Of a stretch of DNA of 64,000 nt, positions 9,402 through 19,401 are shown piece by piece. Each line of letters begins with the position of its first letter. Within the stretch, counting starts at the first letter, position 1. The stretch comes from Paenibacillus stellifer. GTDB taxonomy: Bacteria; Bacillota; Bacilli; Paenibacillales; Paenibacillaceae. The position numbers and the translations under genes were made by a program. The stretch spans positions 4,995,001 through 5,059,000 of the forward strand of contig NZ_CP009286.1 in the NCBI RefSeq assembly GCF_000758685.1, given 5' to 3'. A model generated the notes under the pieces. It worked only from the letters and a program-made list of their open reading frames with translations, was not told the DNA's origin and searched no databases.

Positions 9402-9429
9402 AGTATATAACTTTCCCATGGGATGTCAA
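9402..9429 (-). promoter_or_regulatory. cysH-sat promoter with a palindrome in the spacer
   Basis: Minus-strand TTGACA (9424-9429), 16-nt spacer, TATACT (9402-9407). The spacer contains the perfect 10-bp palindrome TCCCATGGGA (9414-9423). Downstream, GGAATTTAATCGG recalls GGAATTT parts of CymR-type boxes, but that link is weak. Confidence 0.65.
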
Positions 9430-9489
9430 TGATATTTCAGCATTAAAACATCGGTAAAATCAAGGATAACTCATGGAATTAACCCAATG

Positions 9490-9528
9490 AGAGAAAACAA
9501 AAGCCCTCGGCCGAATGGCCGAAGGCTT
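9490..9528 (-). terminator. Terminator after rpsI
   Basis: 12-bp stem (9501-9512 and 9517-9528, one G-U pair in minus-strand RNA) with loop ATTC, followed by TTGTTTTCTC. It ends the rplM-rpsI operon 27 nt after the rpsI stop. Confidence 0.85.
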
Positions 9529-9555
9529 GGATGTCTGGTGTGAATAGAGTGTGAA

Positions 9556-9948
9556 TTAACGTTTCGAGAACTGAGGAGCGCGACGAGCGGCTTTGAGGCC
9601 GTATTTCTTACGTTCCTTCATACGTGGGTCACGAGTCAGGAATCCGGCTTTCTTCAGGGAAGAACGGTATTCCGGATCTGCTTTCAGCAGAGCGCGGGAG
9701 ATACCATGACGGATAGCGCCGGCTTGACCGGAGATACCGCCGCCATGAGCGATTACCAGAACGTCGTAGCTGCCCAGCGTTTCTGTCAGGTTCAGCGGTT
9801 GCTTAACGATCAGCTTGAGTGTTTCCAGACCAAAATATTCGTTGATGTCGCGTTTGTTAATGACAATGCGTCCTTCACCCGGTACGAGGCGTACACGTGC
9901 TACCGAATGTTTACGACGACCTGTCCCATAGTATTGTACTTGTGCCAT
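9556..9948 (-). CDS. rpsI: 30S ribosomal protein S9
   Basis: S9 (130 aa) of the small-subunit head, whose extended C-terminal tail reaches the P-site tRNA. Seen here: the N-terminal [30 protein letters not shown] in the core, and the basic end RRAPQFSKR, a normal S9 terminus. AAGGAGG precedes the ATG by 9 nt. It is 18 nt downstream of rplM and shares its promoter and L13 leader. Length and sequence are typical; nothing unusual. Confidence 0.98.
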   Translation of the reverse strand: MAQVQYYGTGRRKHSVARVRLVPGEGRIVINKRDINEYFGLETLKLIVKQPLNLTETLGSYDVLVIAHGGGISGQAGAIRHGISRALLKADPEYRSSLKKAGFLTRDPRMKERKKYGLKAARRAPQFSKR

Positions 9949-9966
9949 GAAACTGTCCTCCTTATT

Positions 9967-10404
9967 TTATCCGCGAAGTTCGTAAACTTCAGGTTTTTGT
10001 GCTGCGTGTGGATGCTCGGTGCCGGCATAGACTTTCAGTCTCAGCTTCATAGCATTGCCTTGACGAGTCTTAGGAATCATGCCATGTACGGCAGATTCGA
10101 TTACGCGCTCCGGCTTGGTGTTCAGCAGGTCCTGAGCGTTCGTTACTTTCAGGCCGCCCGGATGCAGCGAGTGACGGTAGTATTTCTTGTTCTGCAGCTT
10201 CTTGCCAGTCAGGTGGATCTTCTCAGCGTTGATGACGATAACGAAATCGCCAGTGTCAACATGAGGTGTGAATTGCGGTTTGTGCTTGCCGCGGATCAGA
10301 GCAGCGGCTTCACTTGCCAGACGGCCGAGTGTTTTGCCTTCGGCATCGATGATATGCCAGTTGCGTTCTACTTCGTTCGGCTTCGCCATGTAGGTGGTAC
10401 GCAT
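9967..10404 (-). CDS. rplM: 50S ribosomal protein L13
   Basis: L13 (145 aa), an early-assembly large-subunit protein. The signature region [18 protein letters not shown] and the C-terminal [18 protein letters not shown] are both present. AAGGAGG lies 8 nt before the ATG at 10404; a second in-frame ATG five codons in lacks such a site. First gene of rplM-rpsI, with its own sigma-A promoter and a 5' hairpin resembling the L13 autoregulatory leader, so expression probably responds to free L13. Confidence 0.98.
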   Translation of the reverse strand: MRTTYMAKPNEVERNWHIIDAEGKTLGRLASEAAALIRGKHKPQFTPHVDTGDFVIVINAEKIHLTGKKLQNKKYYRHSLHPGGLKVTNAQDLLNTKPERVIESAVHGMIPKTRQGNAMKLRLKVYAGTEHPHAAQKPEVYELRG

Positions 10405-10501
10405 GAATATTTCCTCCTTGTTCTCGTACGAAAATCTCGTATATCTGATTTCTCATGGAAATTGCATTTTTAAATGTTGGGTAAAGCATTTTGGGCGTCC
10501 T

Positions 10502-10531
10502 CTTGATCGGGGCTGTGGGATAGCCATCAAG
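10502..10531 (-). ncRNA. L13 leader RNA hairpin
   Basis: Minus-strand RNA folds as CTTGAT-GGCT-loop-AGCC-(CCG)-ATCAAG, an interrupted hairpin just after the transcription start and about 100 nt before rplM. Position and shape agree with the L13_leader of Bacillales, where L13 represses its own operon. Match to the Rfam model is not tested. Confidence 0.6.
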
Positions 10532-10545
10532 AAAACACAACTTTT

Positions 10546-10574
10546 ATTTTACAGGATAACGCGGAGTAGTGCAA
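10546..10574 (-). promoter_or_regulatory. rplM-rpsI promoter (sigma-A)
   Basis: TTGCAC (10569-10574), 17-nt spacer, TAAAAT (10546-10551) on the minus strand, starting about 18 nt downstream of the truA stop codon. Confidence 0.75.
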
Positions 10575-10591
10575 GGGATTTTTCGAAGTTA

Positions 10592-11401
10592 TTACAGTTT
10601 TTTTGAGCCAGTTACACCCGCTTGTTCCCCAGGATCTTCATAGCTCACATTCCACAGCGCAAGTCCCTTGGCCATGGCTGTAGGGCCGGCCGCCGCACGG
10701 TTGCACGCTGCCAGAATACCGGTAATATCCTCCGGCTTTCGCTTTCCCTCTCCCACCTGGATCAGCGTCCCCATAATTATCCGGACCATGTGCTGCAGGA
10801 AGCCGCTGCCCGTTATATAAGTATGGATTACTCCCTGGTCCGAAGAATCCGGCCGGCACATGCTGCGGTCGATCTCCATATGCGCGGAGAAGATCGTTCG
10901 GACATGCGAGGTTTTGGTTGATTTTCTGGATGCAAAGGAAGTATAGTCATAGGTCCCGATCAGCTTCTTCAATCCTTCTTCCATCGCCGGTACATCAAGT
11001 GCAACTGGATGATGGAACTGGTAGCGAAGCTGAAACGGATCCGGGAACCGGTTGCCGTTGATCGTATAGCGATAGGTCTTTCGCTTGGCCGCCCTGCGGG
11101 AATGGAAGGAGAGTGGTACTTCATAGGCTTCCGTGACGACAATATCCTCCGGCAGACGGGCATTCAAAGCGAGGCACCAGCGTTCCAGGGGGATCTGCGA
11201 AGCTGTTTCGAAGTTAAAAGGCTGCCCGTAGGCATGTACGCCCGCGTCCGTCCGCCCCGAAGCGGTAATCTTCACAGTCTCCCCTGTCAGATGGGCAATC
11301 GCCTGCTCCAGCATATCCTGAACTGTATTTCCTTCAGGCTGCGTTTGAAAACCGAAGTAATGAGTACCGTCATAAGTCACTTTCATGAACAAGTTGCGCA
11401 T
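10592..11401 (-). CDS. truA: tRNA pseudouridine(38-40) synthase TruA
   Basis: Isomerises uridine to pseudouridine at positions 38-40 of the anticodon arm of many tRNAs. The 269-aa protein begins MRNLFMKVTYDGTHYFGFQ, and the catalytic Asp52 lies in GRTDAGVHAYGQ. The conserved GSGFLQHMVRIIMG is in the second half. AGGAG 6 nt before the ATG at 11401 settles the start; a TTG 18 nt upstream is in frame but would overlap the ribosome site. In Bacillus subtilis truA directly follows the ecfA1-ecfA2-ecfT genes; here it follows rplQ with only an untranslated gap. Confidence 0.95.
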   Translation of the reverse strand: MRNLFMKVTYDGTHYFGFQTQPEGNTVQDMLEQAIAHLTGETVKITASGRTDAGVHAYGQPFNFETASQIPLERWCLALNARLPEDIVVTEAYEVPLSFHSRRAAKRKTYRYTINGNRFPDPFQLRYQFHHPVALDVPAMEEGLKKLIGTYDYTSFASRKSTKTSHVRTIFSAHMEIDRSMCRPDSSDQGVIHTYITGSGFLQHMVRIIMGTLIQVGEGKRKPEDITGILAACNRAAAGPTAMAKGLALWNVSYEDPGEQAGVTGSKKL

Positions 11402-11440
11402 CCTGCTCTCCTTCCCCAACCAACATCCCCTAATATCTAT

Positions 11441-11493
11441 TCCCCCAAAAGTGACGCATAGCCAGGAAGTCTACTCCGATTACTTTTGGGGGA
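11441..11493 (-). repeat. 12-bp inverted repeat upstream of truA
   Basis: TCCCCCAAAAGT (11441-11452) and ACTTTTGGGGGA (11482-11493) are perfect reverse complements with a 29-nt loop. A further run of five G beside the distal arm on the minus strand could pair with the same C run, giving two alternative folds. It ends 40 nt before the truA start. Confidence 0.7.
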
Positions 11494-11536
11494 GCCCCCA
11501 TATCCAAAATACAAAAACCTGTTGTGGATTTCCCAC

Positions 11537-11563
11537 AAAAAAAGAAGCCCCTTCGGGAGCTCC
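11537..11563 (-). terminator. Intrinsic terminator downstream of rplQ
   Basis: Minus-strand RNA GGAGCUCC-CGAA-GGGGCUUC (8 bp with two G-U) followed by UUUUUUU. It lies 280 nt after rplQ and before truA, and probably ends the long ribosomal protein transcript. Confidence 0.8.
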
Positions 11564-11843
11564 TTCCATTGAACAAGCGGATTTCCGCGGTTACTGCACG
11601 ACTGGCGGACACCTATGCAGATATCCGGTAGATCACGCCGTCTTGTAGGAGCCGGGACATGACGCCGTCTCTCCCAGCCTGCAGCCCCCTGTCTATTCAG
11701 GAATCCCTCAAAGACAAAGGCTGTCATAAGCCGTAAGAAGAGCCGGGCCATATTCCACTGGTGCATCAACAGTGATCATCCCTCTCCTTCTCGGATGAGA
11801 AAGGATGGGGACCAATCGGGAAATCGAAGCTTGCTGTTCGAAC

Positions 11844-12209
11844 TTACGCGCGGTCTACCAGTTCCAGATAAACCATAGGAGCCGAGTCGCCGCGACGCGG
11901 TCCGAGCTTCAGGATACGTGTGTATCCGCCAGCACGCTCCGTGTAGCGAGGCGCGATTTCCGCAAACAGCTTCTGGATTGCGTCCTGCTCACCATCAACC
12001 GTTTCACGACGAACGAATGCAGCGACTTGACGACGTGCATGCAGATCGCCCTTCTTCGCTTTGGTGATCAGTTTTTCAGCGATGGAACGTACTTCCTTCG
12101 CTTTCGCTTCCGTGGTTTGGATGCGCTCGTATAAGAACAGGTCCGTTACCAGGTCGCGGAACAACGCTTTACGCGCACTGGAATCACGGCCCAACTTTTG
12201 GTATGCCAT
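11844..12209 (-). CDS. rplQ: 50S ribosomal protein L17
   Basis: L17 (121 aa), located near the peptide exit tunnel. The family N-terminus [20 protein letters not shown] is intact (domain of about 115 aa), as is the [16 protein letters not shown] end region. A GAGGAGGG-type site precedes the ATG. It lies 34 nt after rpoA and is the last gene of the alpha operon here. Confidence 0.98.
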   Translation of the reverse strand: MAYQKLGRDSSARKALFRDLVTDLFLYERIQTTEAKAKEVRSIAEKLITKAKKGDLHARRQVAAFVRRETVDGEQDAIQKLFAEIAPRYTERAGGYTRILKLGPRRGDSAPMVYLELVDRA

Positions 12210-12243
12210 GTTTTTCCCTCCTCTGCTTACTCAATCGAATTGC

Positions 12244-13188
12244 TTATTCTTCGGTGCGGAGACCCAAACCGAGCTCTTCGAGCTTCTCTTGAACTTCTTC
12301 CAAAGATTTGCGGCCCAGGTTGCGGACCTTCATCATATCTTCTTCCGTCTTCGTCGTAAGCTCTTGCACCGTGTTGATGCCGGCGCGTTTGAGACAGTTA
12401 TAGGAACGGACCGAAAGATCCAGCTCTTCGATTGTCATCTCAAGCACTTTTTCTTTCTTGTCTTCTTCCTTCTCGACCATAATTTCGGCATCCTTCGCTT
12501 CGTCGGTAAGACCTACGAAGAGAACAAGATGCTCATTCAAAATTTTGGCCCCGAGGCTGACGGCCTCTTCCGGTCTGATACTGCCATCCGTCCAGATCTC
12601 CATCGTCAACTTATCGTAGTTGGTTACTTGACCGACACGCGTGTTGTCGATCGTGTAATTCACACGGGAAATCGGAGTGTAGATGGAATCAACCGGAATA
12701 ACGCCGATCGGCTGATCTTCGCGCTTGTTGCGGTCCGCTTGGACATAGCCGCGACCTCGGCCTGCAAAAATACGCATGTGAAGTCTCGCGCCTGGCCCCA
12801 GCGTTGCAATATGAAGGTCCGGGTTAAGGATCTCAACATCGCTGTCCGCACGGATGTCACCTGCGGTTACGACGCCTTCCCCCTCAGCATCAATCTCGAA
12901 CACTTTCTCTTCGTCTGAATGAATCTTCAGGGAAAGAGCTTTGAGGTTCAAAATGATTTCGGTCACGTCTTCCATTACGCCGGGAACGGTGGAGAACTCA
13001 TGCAGAACGCCGTCAATTTGGACCGAGGTCACTGCGGCTCCCGGAAGGGAGGACAACAGGATCCGGCGAAGCGAGTTCCCCAGAGTCGTGCCATATCCAC
13101 GTTCTAGCGGTTCTACTACGAATTTCCCATAGGTTCCTTCATCATTGGCTTCTACGGTCTCAATCTTCGGCTTTTCGATTTCTATCAC
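12244..13188 (-). CDS. rpoA: RNA polymerase alpha subunit
   Basis: The alpha subunit dimerises to scaffold core RNA polymerase assembly. The 314-aa length equals that of Bacillus subtilis RpoA. The N-terminal domain carries [20 protein letters not shown], and the C-terminal domain, which contacts UP elements and activators, has the [17 protein letters not shown] and [11 protein letters not shown] helices after an acidic linker. The start is a GTG at 13188 (MIEIEKPK) preceded by AAGGAGG 7-8 nt upstream; the TTG further out overlaps that site. It follows rpsK after 129 nt without a clear promoter and precedes rplQ. Confidence 0.98.
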   Translation of the reverse strand: MIEIEKPKIETVEANDEGTYGKFVVEPLERGYGTTLGNSLRRILLSSLPGAAVTSVQIDGVLHEFSTVPGVMEDVTEIILNLKALSLKIHSDEEKVFEIDAEGEGVVTAGDIRADSDVEILNPDLHIATLGPGARLHMRIFAGRGRGYVQADRNKREDQPIGVIPVDSIYTPISRVNYTIDNTRVGQVTNYDKLTMEIWTDGSIRPEEAVSLGAKILNEHLVLFVGLTDEAKDAEIMVEKEEDKKEKVLEMTIEELDLSVRSYNCLKRAGINTVQELTTKTEEDMMKVRNLGRKSLEEVQEKLEELGLGLRTEE

Positions 13189-13317
13189 GAGTGTACCCTC
13201 CTTCAACGTCGCTCCTATATGAAACTGTCACCCCATCAGGTGTATCATGTAGTATGCCTAAACAACCATTATTAGCAAATGTTGCCGGTTTTATACCACA
13301 TTCACATTGCTGATTCA

Positions 13318-13713
13318 CTATACGCGGCGACGTTTCGGCGGACGGCATCCATTGTGCGGAACCGGAGTGACGTCTTTAATGAGGTTAACTTCAAGGCCAG
13401 CGGCTTGAAGGGAACGGATGGCTGCCTCGCGGCCCGCGCCCGGTCCTTTAACCATAACTTCGACGTTCTTCATGCCGTGCTCCATCGCTGCCTTAGCTGC
13501 AACTTCTGCTGCCATCTGGGCTGCGAACGGAGTCGACTTACGGGAACCCTTGAATCCTTGGCCGCCGGAGCTTGCCCAGGAAATTGCGTTGCCGTGAGGA
13601 TCCGTGATGGTAACGATGGTGTTGTTGAACGTGGAACGGATGTGTGCCACGCCGGATTCGATATTTTTACGGTCGCGACGCTTTGTACGTACGACTTTTT
13701 TAGGTTTAGCCAT
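13318..13713 (-). CDS. rpsK: 30S ribosomal protein S11
   Basis: S11 (131 aa) on the platform of the small subunit, near the mRNA Shine-Dalgarno helix. The features seen are the basic N-terminus [34 protein letters not shown], the [12 protein letters not shown] helix and the highly conserved C-terminal [18 protein letters not shown]. It starts 19 nt after rpsM and belongs to the alpha operon. Confidence 0.98.
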   Translation of the reverse strand: MAKPKKVVRTKRRDRKNIESGVAHIRSTFNNTIVTITDPHGNAISWASSGGQGFKGSRKSTPFAAQMAAEVAAKAAMEHGMKNVEVMVKGPGAGREAAIRSLQAAGLEVNLIKDVTPVPHNGCRPPKRRRV

Positions 13714-13732
13714 TGTCTCTTATCACCCCTTA

Positions 13733-14101
13733 TTATTTCTTCTTGTTTGCTACCGTACGACGCGGGCCTTTCCGGGTACGGGCATTGGTCTTGGTACGTT
13801 GACCGCGAACAGGCAGGCCACGACGATGACGAACACCGCGGTAGCAGCCAATCTCGGTGAGACGCTTAATATTCAAGGAAATTTCACGACGCAGGTCGCC
13901 TTCCACTTTGACCGATTTGTCGATCGTTTCACGCAATTTGCTAACTTCATCTTCCGTCAGATCACGGACACGTGTGTTAACGTCAATCCCTGTTTCTTTC
14001 AGAATCTTCTGGGAAGTTGTTCTACCGATTCCGAAAATATAAGTCAAGGCGATCTCAACGCGTTTGTCACGTGGCAAATCCACTCCAGCTATACGAGCCA
14101 T
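13733..14101 (-). CDS. rpsM: 30S ribosomal protein S13
   Basis: S13 (122 aa), in the small-subunit head, forms intersubunit bridges and touches the P-site tRNA with its tail. [22 protein letters not shown] is the standard start; [19 protein letters not shown] and the basic [16 protein letters not shown] tail are intact. A GAAGGGGG-type site precedes the start. Gene order rpmJ-rpsM-rpsK-rpoA is the standard one. Confidence 0.98.
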   Translation of the reverse strand: MARIAGVDLPRDKRVEIALTYIFGIGRTTSQKILKETGIDVNTRVRDLTEDEVSKLRETIDKSVKVEGDLRREISLNIKRLTEIGCYRGVRHRRGLPVRGQRTKTNARTRKGPRRTVANKKK

Positions 14102-14121
14102 TTTACGCTACACCCCCTTCT

Positions 14122-14355
<234 letters not shown>

Positions 14356-14402
14356 ATAGGCATTAACGCAGCATTCGCCTCGCGGCAAGCGCCCGAATCC
14401 AT

Positions 14403-14618
14403 CTATTTCCGATACGTTATGCGCCCTTTGGTCAAATCATAAGGCGATAACTGTACAACCACTTTGTCTCCGGTCAGAATCCGGATAAAGTGCATCCGCA
14501 GCTTACCCGATACATGGGCAAGAATCTGATGACCGTTCTCCAGCTCTACCTTAAACGTCGCGTTAGGCAGCGGTTCTACGACTGTGCCTTCCACTTCAAT
14601 GACGTCCTCTTTAGCCAC
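14403..14618 (-). CDS. infA: Translation initiation factor IF-1
   Basis: IF-1 (71 aa) binds the ribosomal A site during initiation. It is a single OB-fold S1-like domain: [21 protein letters not shown] at the start, [16 protein letters not shown] and the end [15 protein letters not shown]. Translation starts at GTG 14618 behind AAAGGAG (7 nt). The KOW gene ends 2 nt upstream of it. A 167-nt repeat-bearing gap separates it from rpmJ. Confidence 0.98.
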   Translation of the reverse strand: MAKEDVIEVEGTVVEPLPNATFKVELENGHQILAHVSGKLRMHFIRILTGDKVVVQLSPYDLTKGRITYRK

Positions 14619-14620
14619 AG

Positions 14621-14938
14621 TTATTCTCCTTTCTTCATAGCGCTTGTTCCGGCGGACCGCTCGAAATCCAAGACTGCGAAGCGCAGCTTGCCATTCGTGA
14701 CCCGGCCGATTTCCTTCAGACTGTTCACAACTTCACTGCTGATGACCGGAGTCAGCTCCAGATGAAGAACATTCTTCTTCTTGGGGCTGTCAAACTTCCG
14801 TTTGCTTCCGTCCGCAATATACACAAACTTACTGTCCACAACAGCGATGACCACGGCTATCTCTCCGGCTTCTTTGCCTTTGAGGATCTTCACCACTTGA
14901 CCGACCTGCGCGCTGCTCTCGGTATTCAACACGATCAC
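14621..14938 (-). CDS. KOW-domain RNA-binding protein (L14e-like)
   Basis: Short (105 aa) basic protein with an N-terminal KOW motif ([19 protein letters not shown]) of the type annotated as L14e/L6e/L27e-like in Firmicutes (YbzG in Bacillus). Function unproven; a ribosome-associated or RNA-binding role is inferred from the KOW fold and its place between map and infA. The likely start is the GTG at 14938 which directly follows the map stop codon, pointing to translational coupling; a second GTG two codons in is possible. No strong ribosome site is visible. Confidence 0.85.
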   Translation of the reverse strand: MIVLNTESSAQVGQVVKILKGKEAGEIAVVIAVVDSKFVYIADGSKRKFDSPKKKNVLHLELTPVISSEVVNSLKEIGRVTNGKLRFAVLDFERSAGTSAMKKGE

Positions 14939-15691
14939 CTACGCATTCAGTTGAGTGAAAATTTCCATGCCATCCGGCGTAACCGCAACCGTGTGCTCAA
15001 AGTGAGCGCACAAGGAGCCGTCTACCGTAACGACCGTCCAGTTATCTTCCAGCGTCCGGACATAACGTTTGCCGGCATTGACCATCGGCTCAATCGCAAG
15101 CACCATGCCTGGCTTCAGCCGCGGTCCGCGGTCCGCAATGCCGTAGTTCGGAATTTGCGGTTCTTCATGCAGTTCTGCCCCAACGCCGTGTCCCACATAC
15201 TCGCGTACCACCGATAAGCCGGCGTCTTCGATGTATTTTTGAATGGCGTGGGAGATTGTAAACAGGCGCACATCCGGCTTAACCAGCTCAAGACCGGCAA
15301 ACAGGGAGCCTTCCGTTACGTCCAGCAGACGCTGGGCTTCTTCGGAAATGGTTCCAACCCCGTAGGTCCAGGCGGAATCGCCGTGGTATCCCTTGTATTG
15401 CGCTCCGATGTCCAGCGACACGATGTCGCCTTCCAACAGCTTGCGTTTGCTCGGGAACCCATGCACCAACTGTTCGTTGACTGACGCGCAAATGCTGGCA
15501 GGAAAACCGTTGTAGCCTTTGAATGACGGCACAGCACCTTGACTGCGAATGTATTGATCGGCGATTCTATCGAGCTCTCCGGTCGTAATTCCAGGCTCTA
15601 TGGCCTGTGCCATAAGACGGTGTGTCTCGGCAACAATTCGTCCCGCTTCTCTCATAAATCCAAGTTCCTGTTCGGACTTACAGATGATCAT
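14939..15691 (-). CDS. map: Methionine aminopeptidase, type I
   Basis: Removes the initiator methionine from nascent proteins. The 250-aa protein has the pita-bread fold with all five metal ligands in context: two Asp in [17 protein letters not shown], His in [12 protein letters not shown], Glu in LAIEPMV and Glu in HFEHTVAVT. The frame stays open for 65 more codons upstream, but that part overlaps adk; the ATG at 15691 ([13 protein letters not shown]) matches family length and has GAGG 8 nt before it. It is 4 nt after adk. Confidence 0.96.
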   Translation of the reverse strand: MIICKSEQELGFMREAGRIVAETHRLMAQAIEPGITTGELDRIADQYIRSQGAVPSFKGYNGFPASICASVNEQLVHGFPSKRKLLEGDIVSLDIGAQYKGYHGDSAWTYGVGTISEEAQRLLDVTEGSLFAGLELVKPDVRLFTISHAIQKYIEDAGLSVVREYVGHGVGAELHEEPQIPNYGIADRGPRLKPGMVLAIEPMVNAGKRYVRTLEDNWTVVTVDGSLCAHFEHTVAVTPDGMEIFTQLNA

Positions 15692-15695
15692 TACA

Positions 15696-16412
<717 letters not shown>

Positions 16413-16441
16413 TCAAAAGCAGCTTCACCGGAACCTATCGC

Positions 16442-17743
16442 CTATTTGTTAATAAAGCCTTTGTAATGGCGTTTAATCAGCTGGCTCTCAATCTGCTTCA
16501 TAGTATCCAGCGCGACGCCGATTACGATAAGCAGCGAGGTGCCGCCGATCTTCACCGAACGAGGGAGGCCGGTTACGTTGCCAAAGAAGACGGGAAGTAT
16601 GGAGATCAGAGCCAGGAAAATCGCGCCCGACATCGTCAGACGAGACATAACCCGGGTCAAATACTTCTCAGTTGCCTTACCCGGACGAATGCCGGGAATG
16701 TAACCGCCGTTCTTCTTCATGTTGTCGGCCATCTGCTGCGGATTCATCTGGACAAACGTGTAGAAGAACGTAAATCCGATGATCATGATGACATAAAGCA
16801 CCATGCCGAGCGGTTTGTCATACCAGAGGTGGGTGCTGACCCACTTCGCCCAGGCATGAGTCGACCAGAAGTTGGCGATCACAATCGGGAACTGAAGGAG
16901 CGATACGGCGAAGATGACCGGAATAACGCCCGCAGCATTGATTTTAAGCGGAATATGTGTATTCTGTCCACCGTACATTTTATTGCCAACCACACGCTTA
17001 GCGTATTGTACGGGAATCTTCCGAATACCCTGCTGAACGAAGATTACACCGACAATGACCGCTATAACCACGATCACAACAACCGCCACTTTAAGAATAT
17101 TCAGGAAAGTCTGACCCGGCTGAATGAAGCTCGATTGAGCAGTTGCCGTGAAATATCCCGGAATGCCTGCGACGATTCCCGCAAAAATCAGGATCGAAAT
17201 CCCGTTTCCAATTCCCCTCTCGGTGATCTGCTCACCAAGCCACATCAGGAACGATGTACCTGCTGTCAAAATGATAGCCACTAGCAGGTAATCAGCGATC
17301 GTTGCATTCGGCATCATTTGAGTGTTATAGATGCGATTGAAACCGATCGAGGTTGCGAAGCCCTGGACCAGAGCCAGCACAACCGTACCGTAACGGGTAA
17401 TTTGCGCCAGCTGCTTCTTACCGTGTTCCCCTTGCTTTGCCCATTCGGCAAACTTCGGCACGACATCCATCGACAGAAGCTGCACGATAATGGAAGCCGT
17501 GATGTACGGGTAAATGCTGATCGCAAAAATGGAGAAGTTTTTAAGCGCTCCGCCCGAGAACGTGTTGAACAAGCTCATCAGGGCATTGCCCGCCTCGTTG
17601 CCTGTCGCTTGAAGCACAGTTTTGTCCACGCCGGGAACCGGCACGAACGATCCGATGCGGTAGATAATAAAAACAAACAGGGTGAAGAGAATCTTTTTGC
17701 GCAAATCTTCAACATGCCATATATTCTTAAGCGTCTTGAACAT
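16442..17743 (-). CDS. secY: Preprotein translocase subunit SecY
   Basis: Central channel of the Sec translocon in the cytoplasmic membrane. The 433-aa protein has ten hydrophobic segments. The plug-region TM2a (GGALKNFSIFAISIYPYI), the loop carrying the arginine that contacts SecA, and a C-terminus SQLIKRHYKGFINK are typical. Its ATG overlaps the rplO stop by 1 nt (TAATG), suggesting coupling. Its partner SecE is at 45601-45792 in this window. Confidence 0.98.
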   Translation of the reverse strand: MFKTLKNIWHVEDLRKKILFTLFVFIIYRIGSFVPVPGVDKTVLQATGNEAGNALMSLFNTFSGGALKNFSIFAISIYPYITASIIVQLLSMDVVPKFAEWAKQGEHGKKQLAQITRYGTVVLALVQGFATSIGFNRIYNTQMMPNATIADYLLVAIILTAGTSFLMWLGEQITERGIGNGISILIFAGIVAGIPGYFTATAQSSFIQPGQTFLNILKVAVVVIVVIAVIVGVIFVQQGIRKIPVQYAKRVVGNKMYGGQNTHIPLKINAAGVIPVIFAVSLLQFPIVIANFWSTHAWAKWVSTHLWYDKPLGMVLYVIMIIGFTFFYTFVQMNPQQMADNMKKNGGYIPGIRPGKATEKYLTRVMSRLTMSGAIFLALISILPVFFGNVTGLPRSVKIGGTSLLIVIGVALDTMKQIESQLIKRHYKGFINK

Positions 17744-18183
17744 TAGATCACCTCGGTTTTACCGCCGGCAGCTTCGATTTTCTCTACCGCAGATTGAGAG
17801 AATTTGTTTGCTTGAACCGTAAGTTTGACAGTGATTTCACCGTTGCCAAGGATCTTAATGCCGCTTTTCGTGTTCTTCACTACGCCGGATTCAACCAGCA
17901 GAGCAGGCGTAACTGCCGTTCCTTCTGCAAAGCTGTTGAGTTCCTCCAGGTTCACAATCGCGTACTCTTTACGAGTAGGATTGACGAAACCACGCTTAGG
18001 CAGACGACGATAGAGTGGGTTTTGGCCACCTTCGAAGCCCGGACGAACACCACCGCCGGAACGAGAGTTTTGACCTTTATGACCGCGGCCGGATGTTTTG
18101 CCGTTACCGCTGGATGTACCGCGACCTACGCGATTGCGTTCTTTGCGGGATCCAGGAGCCGGAGCGAGTTCATGTAACTTCAT
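17743..18183 (-). CDS. rplO: 50S ribosomal protein L15
   Basis: L15 (146 aa), a late-assembly protein that threads a long Gly/Arg-rich N-terminal arm through the large subunit ([25 protein letters not shown]). The C-terminal globular domain ends [26 protein letters not shown]. ATG 18183 has AAGGAGG 8 nt upstream; the GTG nine bases earlier overlaps that site. It overlaps secY by 1 nt. Confidence 0.98.
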   Translation of the reverse strand: MKLHELAPAPGSRKERNRVGRGTSSGNGKTSGRGHKGQNSRSGGGVRPGFEGGQNPLYRRLPKRGFVNPTRKEYAIVNLEELNSFAEGTAVTPALLVESGVVKNTKSGIKILGNGEITVKLTVQANKFSQSAVEKIEAAGGKTEVI

Positions 18184-18224
18184 CGTTTGCACCTCCTTAT
18201 GTCTATTAGTGGTGAAAGGCTGTA

Positions 18225-18410
18225 TTAGCCTTCAATTTCGGTTACGGATACGAGGTGGCTCACTTTGTTGATCATACCGCGAATCGCAGGATTATCGTTG
18301 TGAACCACAGACGAATTAAGTTTGCGCAGGCCGAGCGTCTTAACGGTAACACGTTGTGTTTCCGGACGTCCGATCAAGCTGCGCACGAGGGTAATTTGCA
18401 GTTTAGCCAT
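18225..18410 (-). CDS. rpmD: 50S ribosomal protein L30
   Basis: L30 (61 aa), a small alpha-beta protein of the large subunit. [20 protein letters not shown] and [22 protein letters not shown] match the family and the length is normal. It lies between rpsE and rplO in the spc operon. Confidence 0.98.
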   Translation of the reverse strand: MAKLQITLVRSLIGRPETQRVTVKTLGLRKLNSSVVHNDNPAIRGMINKVSHLVSVTEIEG

Positions 18411-18424
18411 TGACGTTCCCCTCC

Positions 18425-18922
18425 TTAACCGCGAAGCTCTTCGACAGATTTGCCGCGAAGTTTCGCGACTTCTTCAATGCGCTTCAGACGGGACAGACCC
18501 TCCAAAGTAGCATTGACCATATTCATGGAGTTCGAAGAACCTAAGGATTTAGTCAGAATGTCGCCTACGCCAGCCAGTTCCAGTACCGCACGTACAGGGC
18601 CGCCGGCGATAACGCCAGTACCTTGGGAAGCCGGCTTCAGCAGCACGCGTCCAGCGCCGAAATGTCCGGTAACCAGGTGAGGGATCGTTGTTCCTACGAG
18701 CGGAACTTGGATCAGGTTTTTCTTGGCGTCTTCGATGCCTTTGCGGATCGCATCCGGAACTTCTCCGGCTTTACCGATACCTGCACCGACCCAGCCTTTG
18801 CCATCGCCGACAACAACCAGTGCGCTGAAGCTGAAACGGCGTCCGCCTTTTACAACTTTAGCTACGCGGTTAATGTGGACAACTCTTTCTGTCAGCTCTA
18901 AAGTGTTTGGATCTACACGCAA
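18425..18922 (-). CDS. rpsE: 30S ribosomal protein S5
   Basis: S5 (165 aa), at the mRNA entry channel with roles in fidelity; the target of spectinomycin-resistance changes in the loop near the N-terminus ([16 protein letters not shown], wild type here). The dsRBD-like first domain and the second domain are both complete ([19 protein letters not shown]). The start has GGAGG upstream, and it precedes rpmD by 14 nt. Confidence 0.98.
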   Translation of the reverse strand: MRVDPNTLELTERVVHINRVAKVVKGGRRFSFSALVVVGDGKGWVGAGIGKAGEVPDAIRKGIEDAKKNLIQVPLVGTTIPHLVTGHFGAGRVLLKPASQGTGVIAGGPVRAVLELAGVGDILTKSLGSSNSMNMVNATLEGLSRLKRIEEVAKLRGKSVEELRG

Positions 18923-18949
18923 GTCGTTAACCTCCTTTTAAGAATGTTT

Positions 18950-19318
18950 CTAGAATTCAAGACCAGCTTCACGAGCTGCATCAGCAAGTGCCTGAATCCG
19001 TCCATGATACAGATAACCTCCGCGGTCGAACACCACAGCGGTAGCTCCCTTGGCTTTGGCACGTTCAGCGACCAGTTGGCCTACTTTCGCTGCAGCTTCA
19101 ACGCTGCCGCCGTTGCCGATGGATCCTTTCAGTTCCTTATCCTGTGTGGATGCGGAGACGATCGTCACACCGCTCACGTCGTCGATCAGTTGAGCGTAGA
19201 TGTGCTTGGAAGAACGGAACACATTCAGACGCGGACGTTCAGCCGTACCCTGGATTTTCTTACGTACACGCAGATGTCTTTTGATACGTGCTTTGTTTTT
19301 ATCCTCTTTGGTAATCAT
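18950..19318 (-). CDS. rplR: 50S ribosomal protein L18
   Basis: L18 (122 aa) binds 5S rRNA as part of the central protuberance with L5. The basic N-terminus [23 protein letters not shown] and [23 protein letters not shown] end region are intact, with a normal length. It lies 27 nt before rpsE and 83 nt after rplF. Confidence 0.98.
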   Translation of the reverse strand: MITKEDKNKARIKRHLRVRKKIQGTAERPRLNVFRSSKHIYAQLIDDVSGVTIVSASTQDKELKGSIGNGGSVEAAAKVGQLVAERAKAKGATAVVFDRGGYLYHGRIQALADAAREAGLEF

Positions 19319-19401
19319 GACTTCCTTTTCACTCCCTTCAGCTTGCCTTTAGGCAGTTGGCTCAGGATGCTTGAAGCATCCCAAGATCAAGGTCAGCCGG
19401 C

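Larger units (their letters stand above)
11402..11843. other. 442-nt gap between truA and rplQ
   Basis: No gene is supported here. It holds a minus-strand terminator (11537-11563), a 12-bp inverted repeat (11441-11493) before truA and, just after rplQ, a 23-codon frame (11708-11779) starting MITVDAPVEYG behind AAGGAG. A 110-codon minus-strand frame covers part of it but has no family features. In Bacillus subtilis this position holds three ECF transporter genes. Confidence 0.6.

Noticed and set aside
11437..11769. 110-codon frame on the minus strand between rplQ and truA
   Set aside because: No ribosome site, no recognisable motif, it runs through an intrinsic terminator, and composition is unlike a real protein. 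Kept only as part of the gap description.
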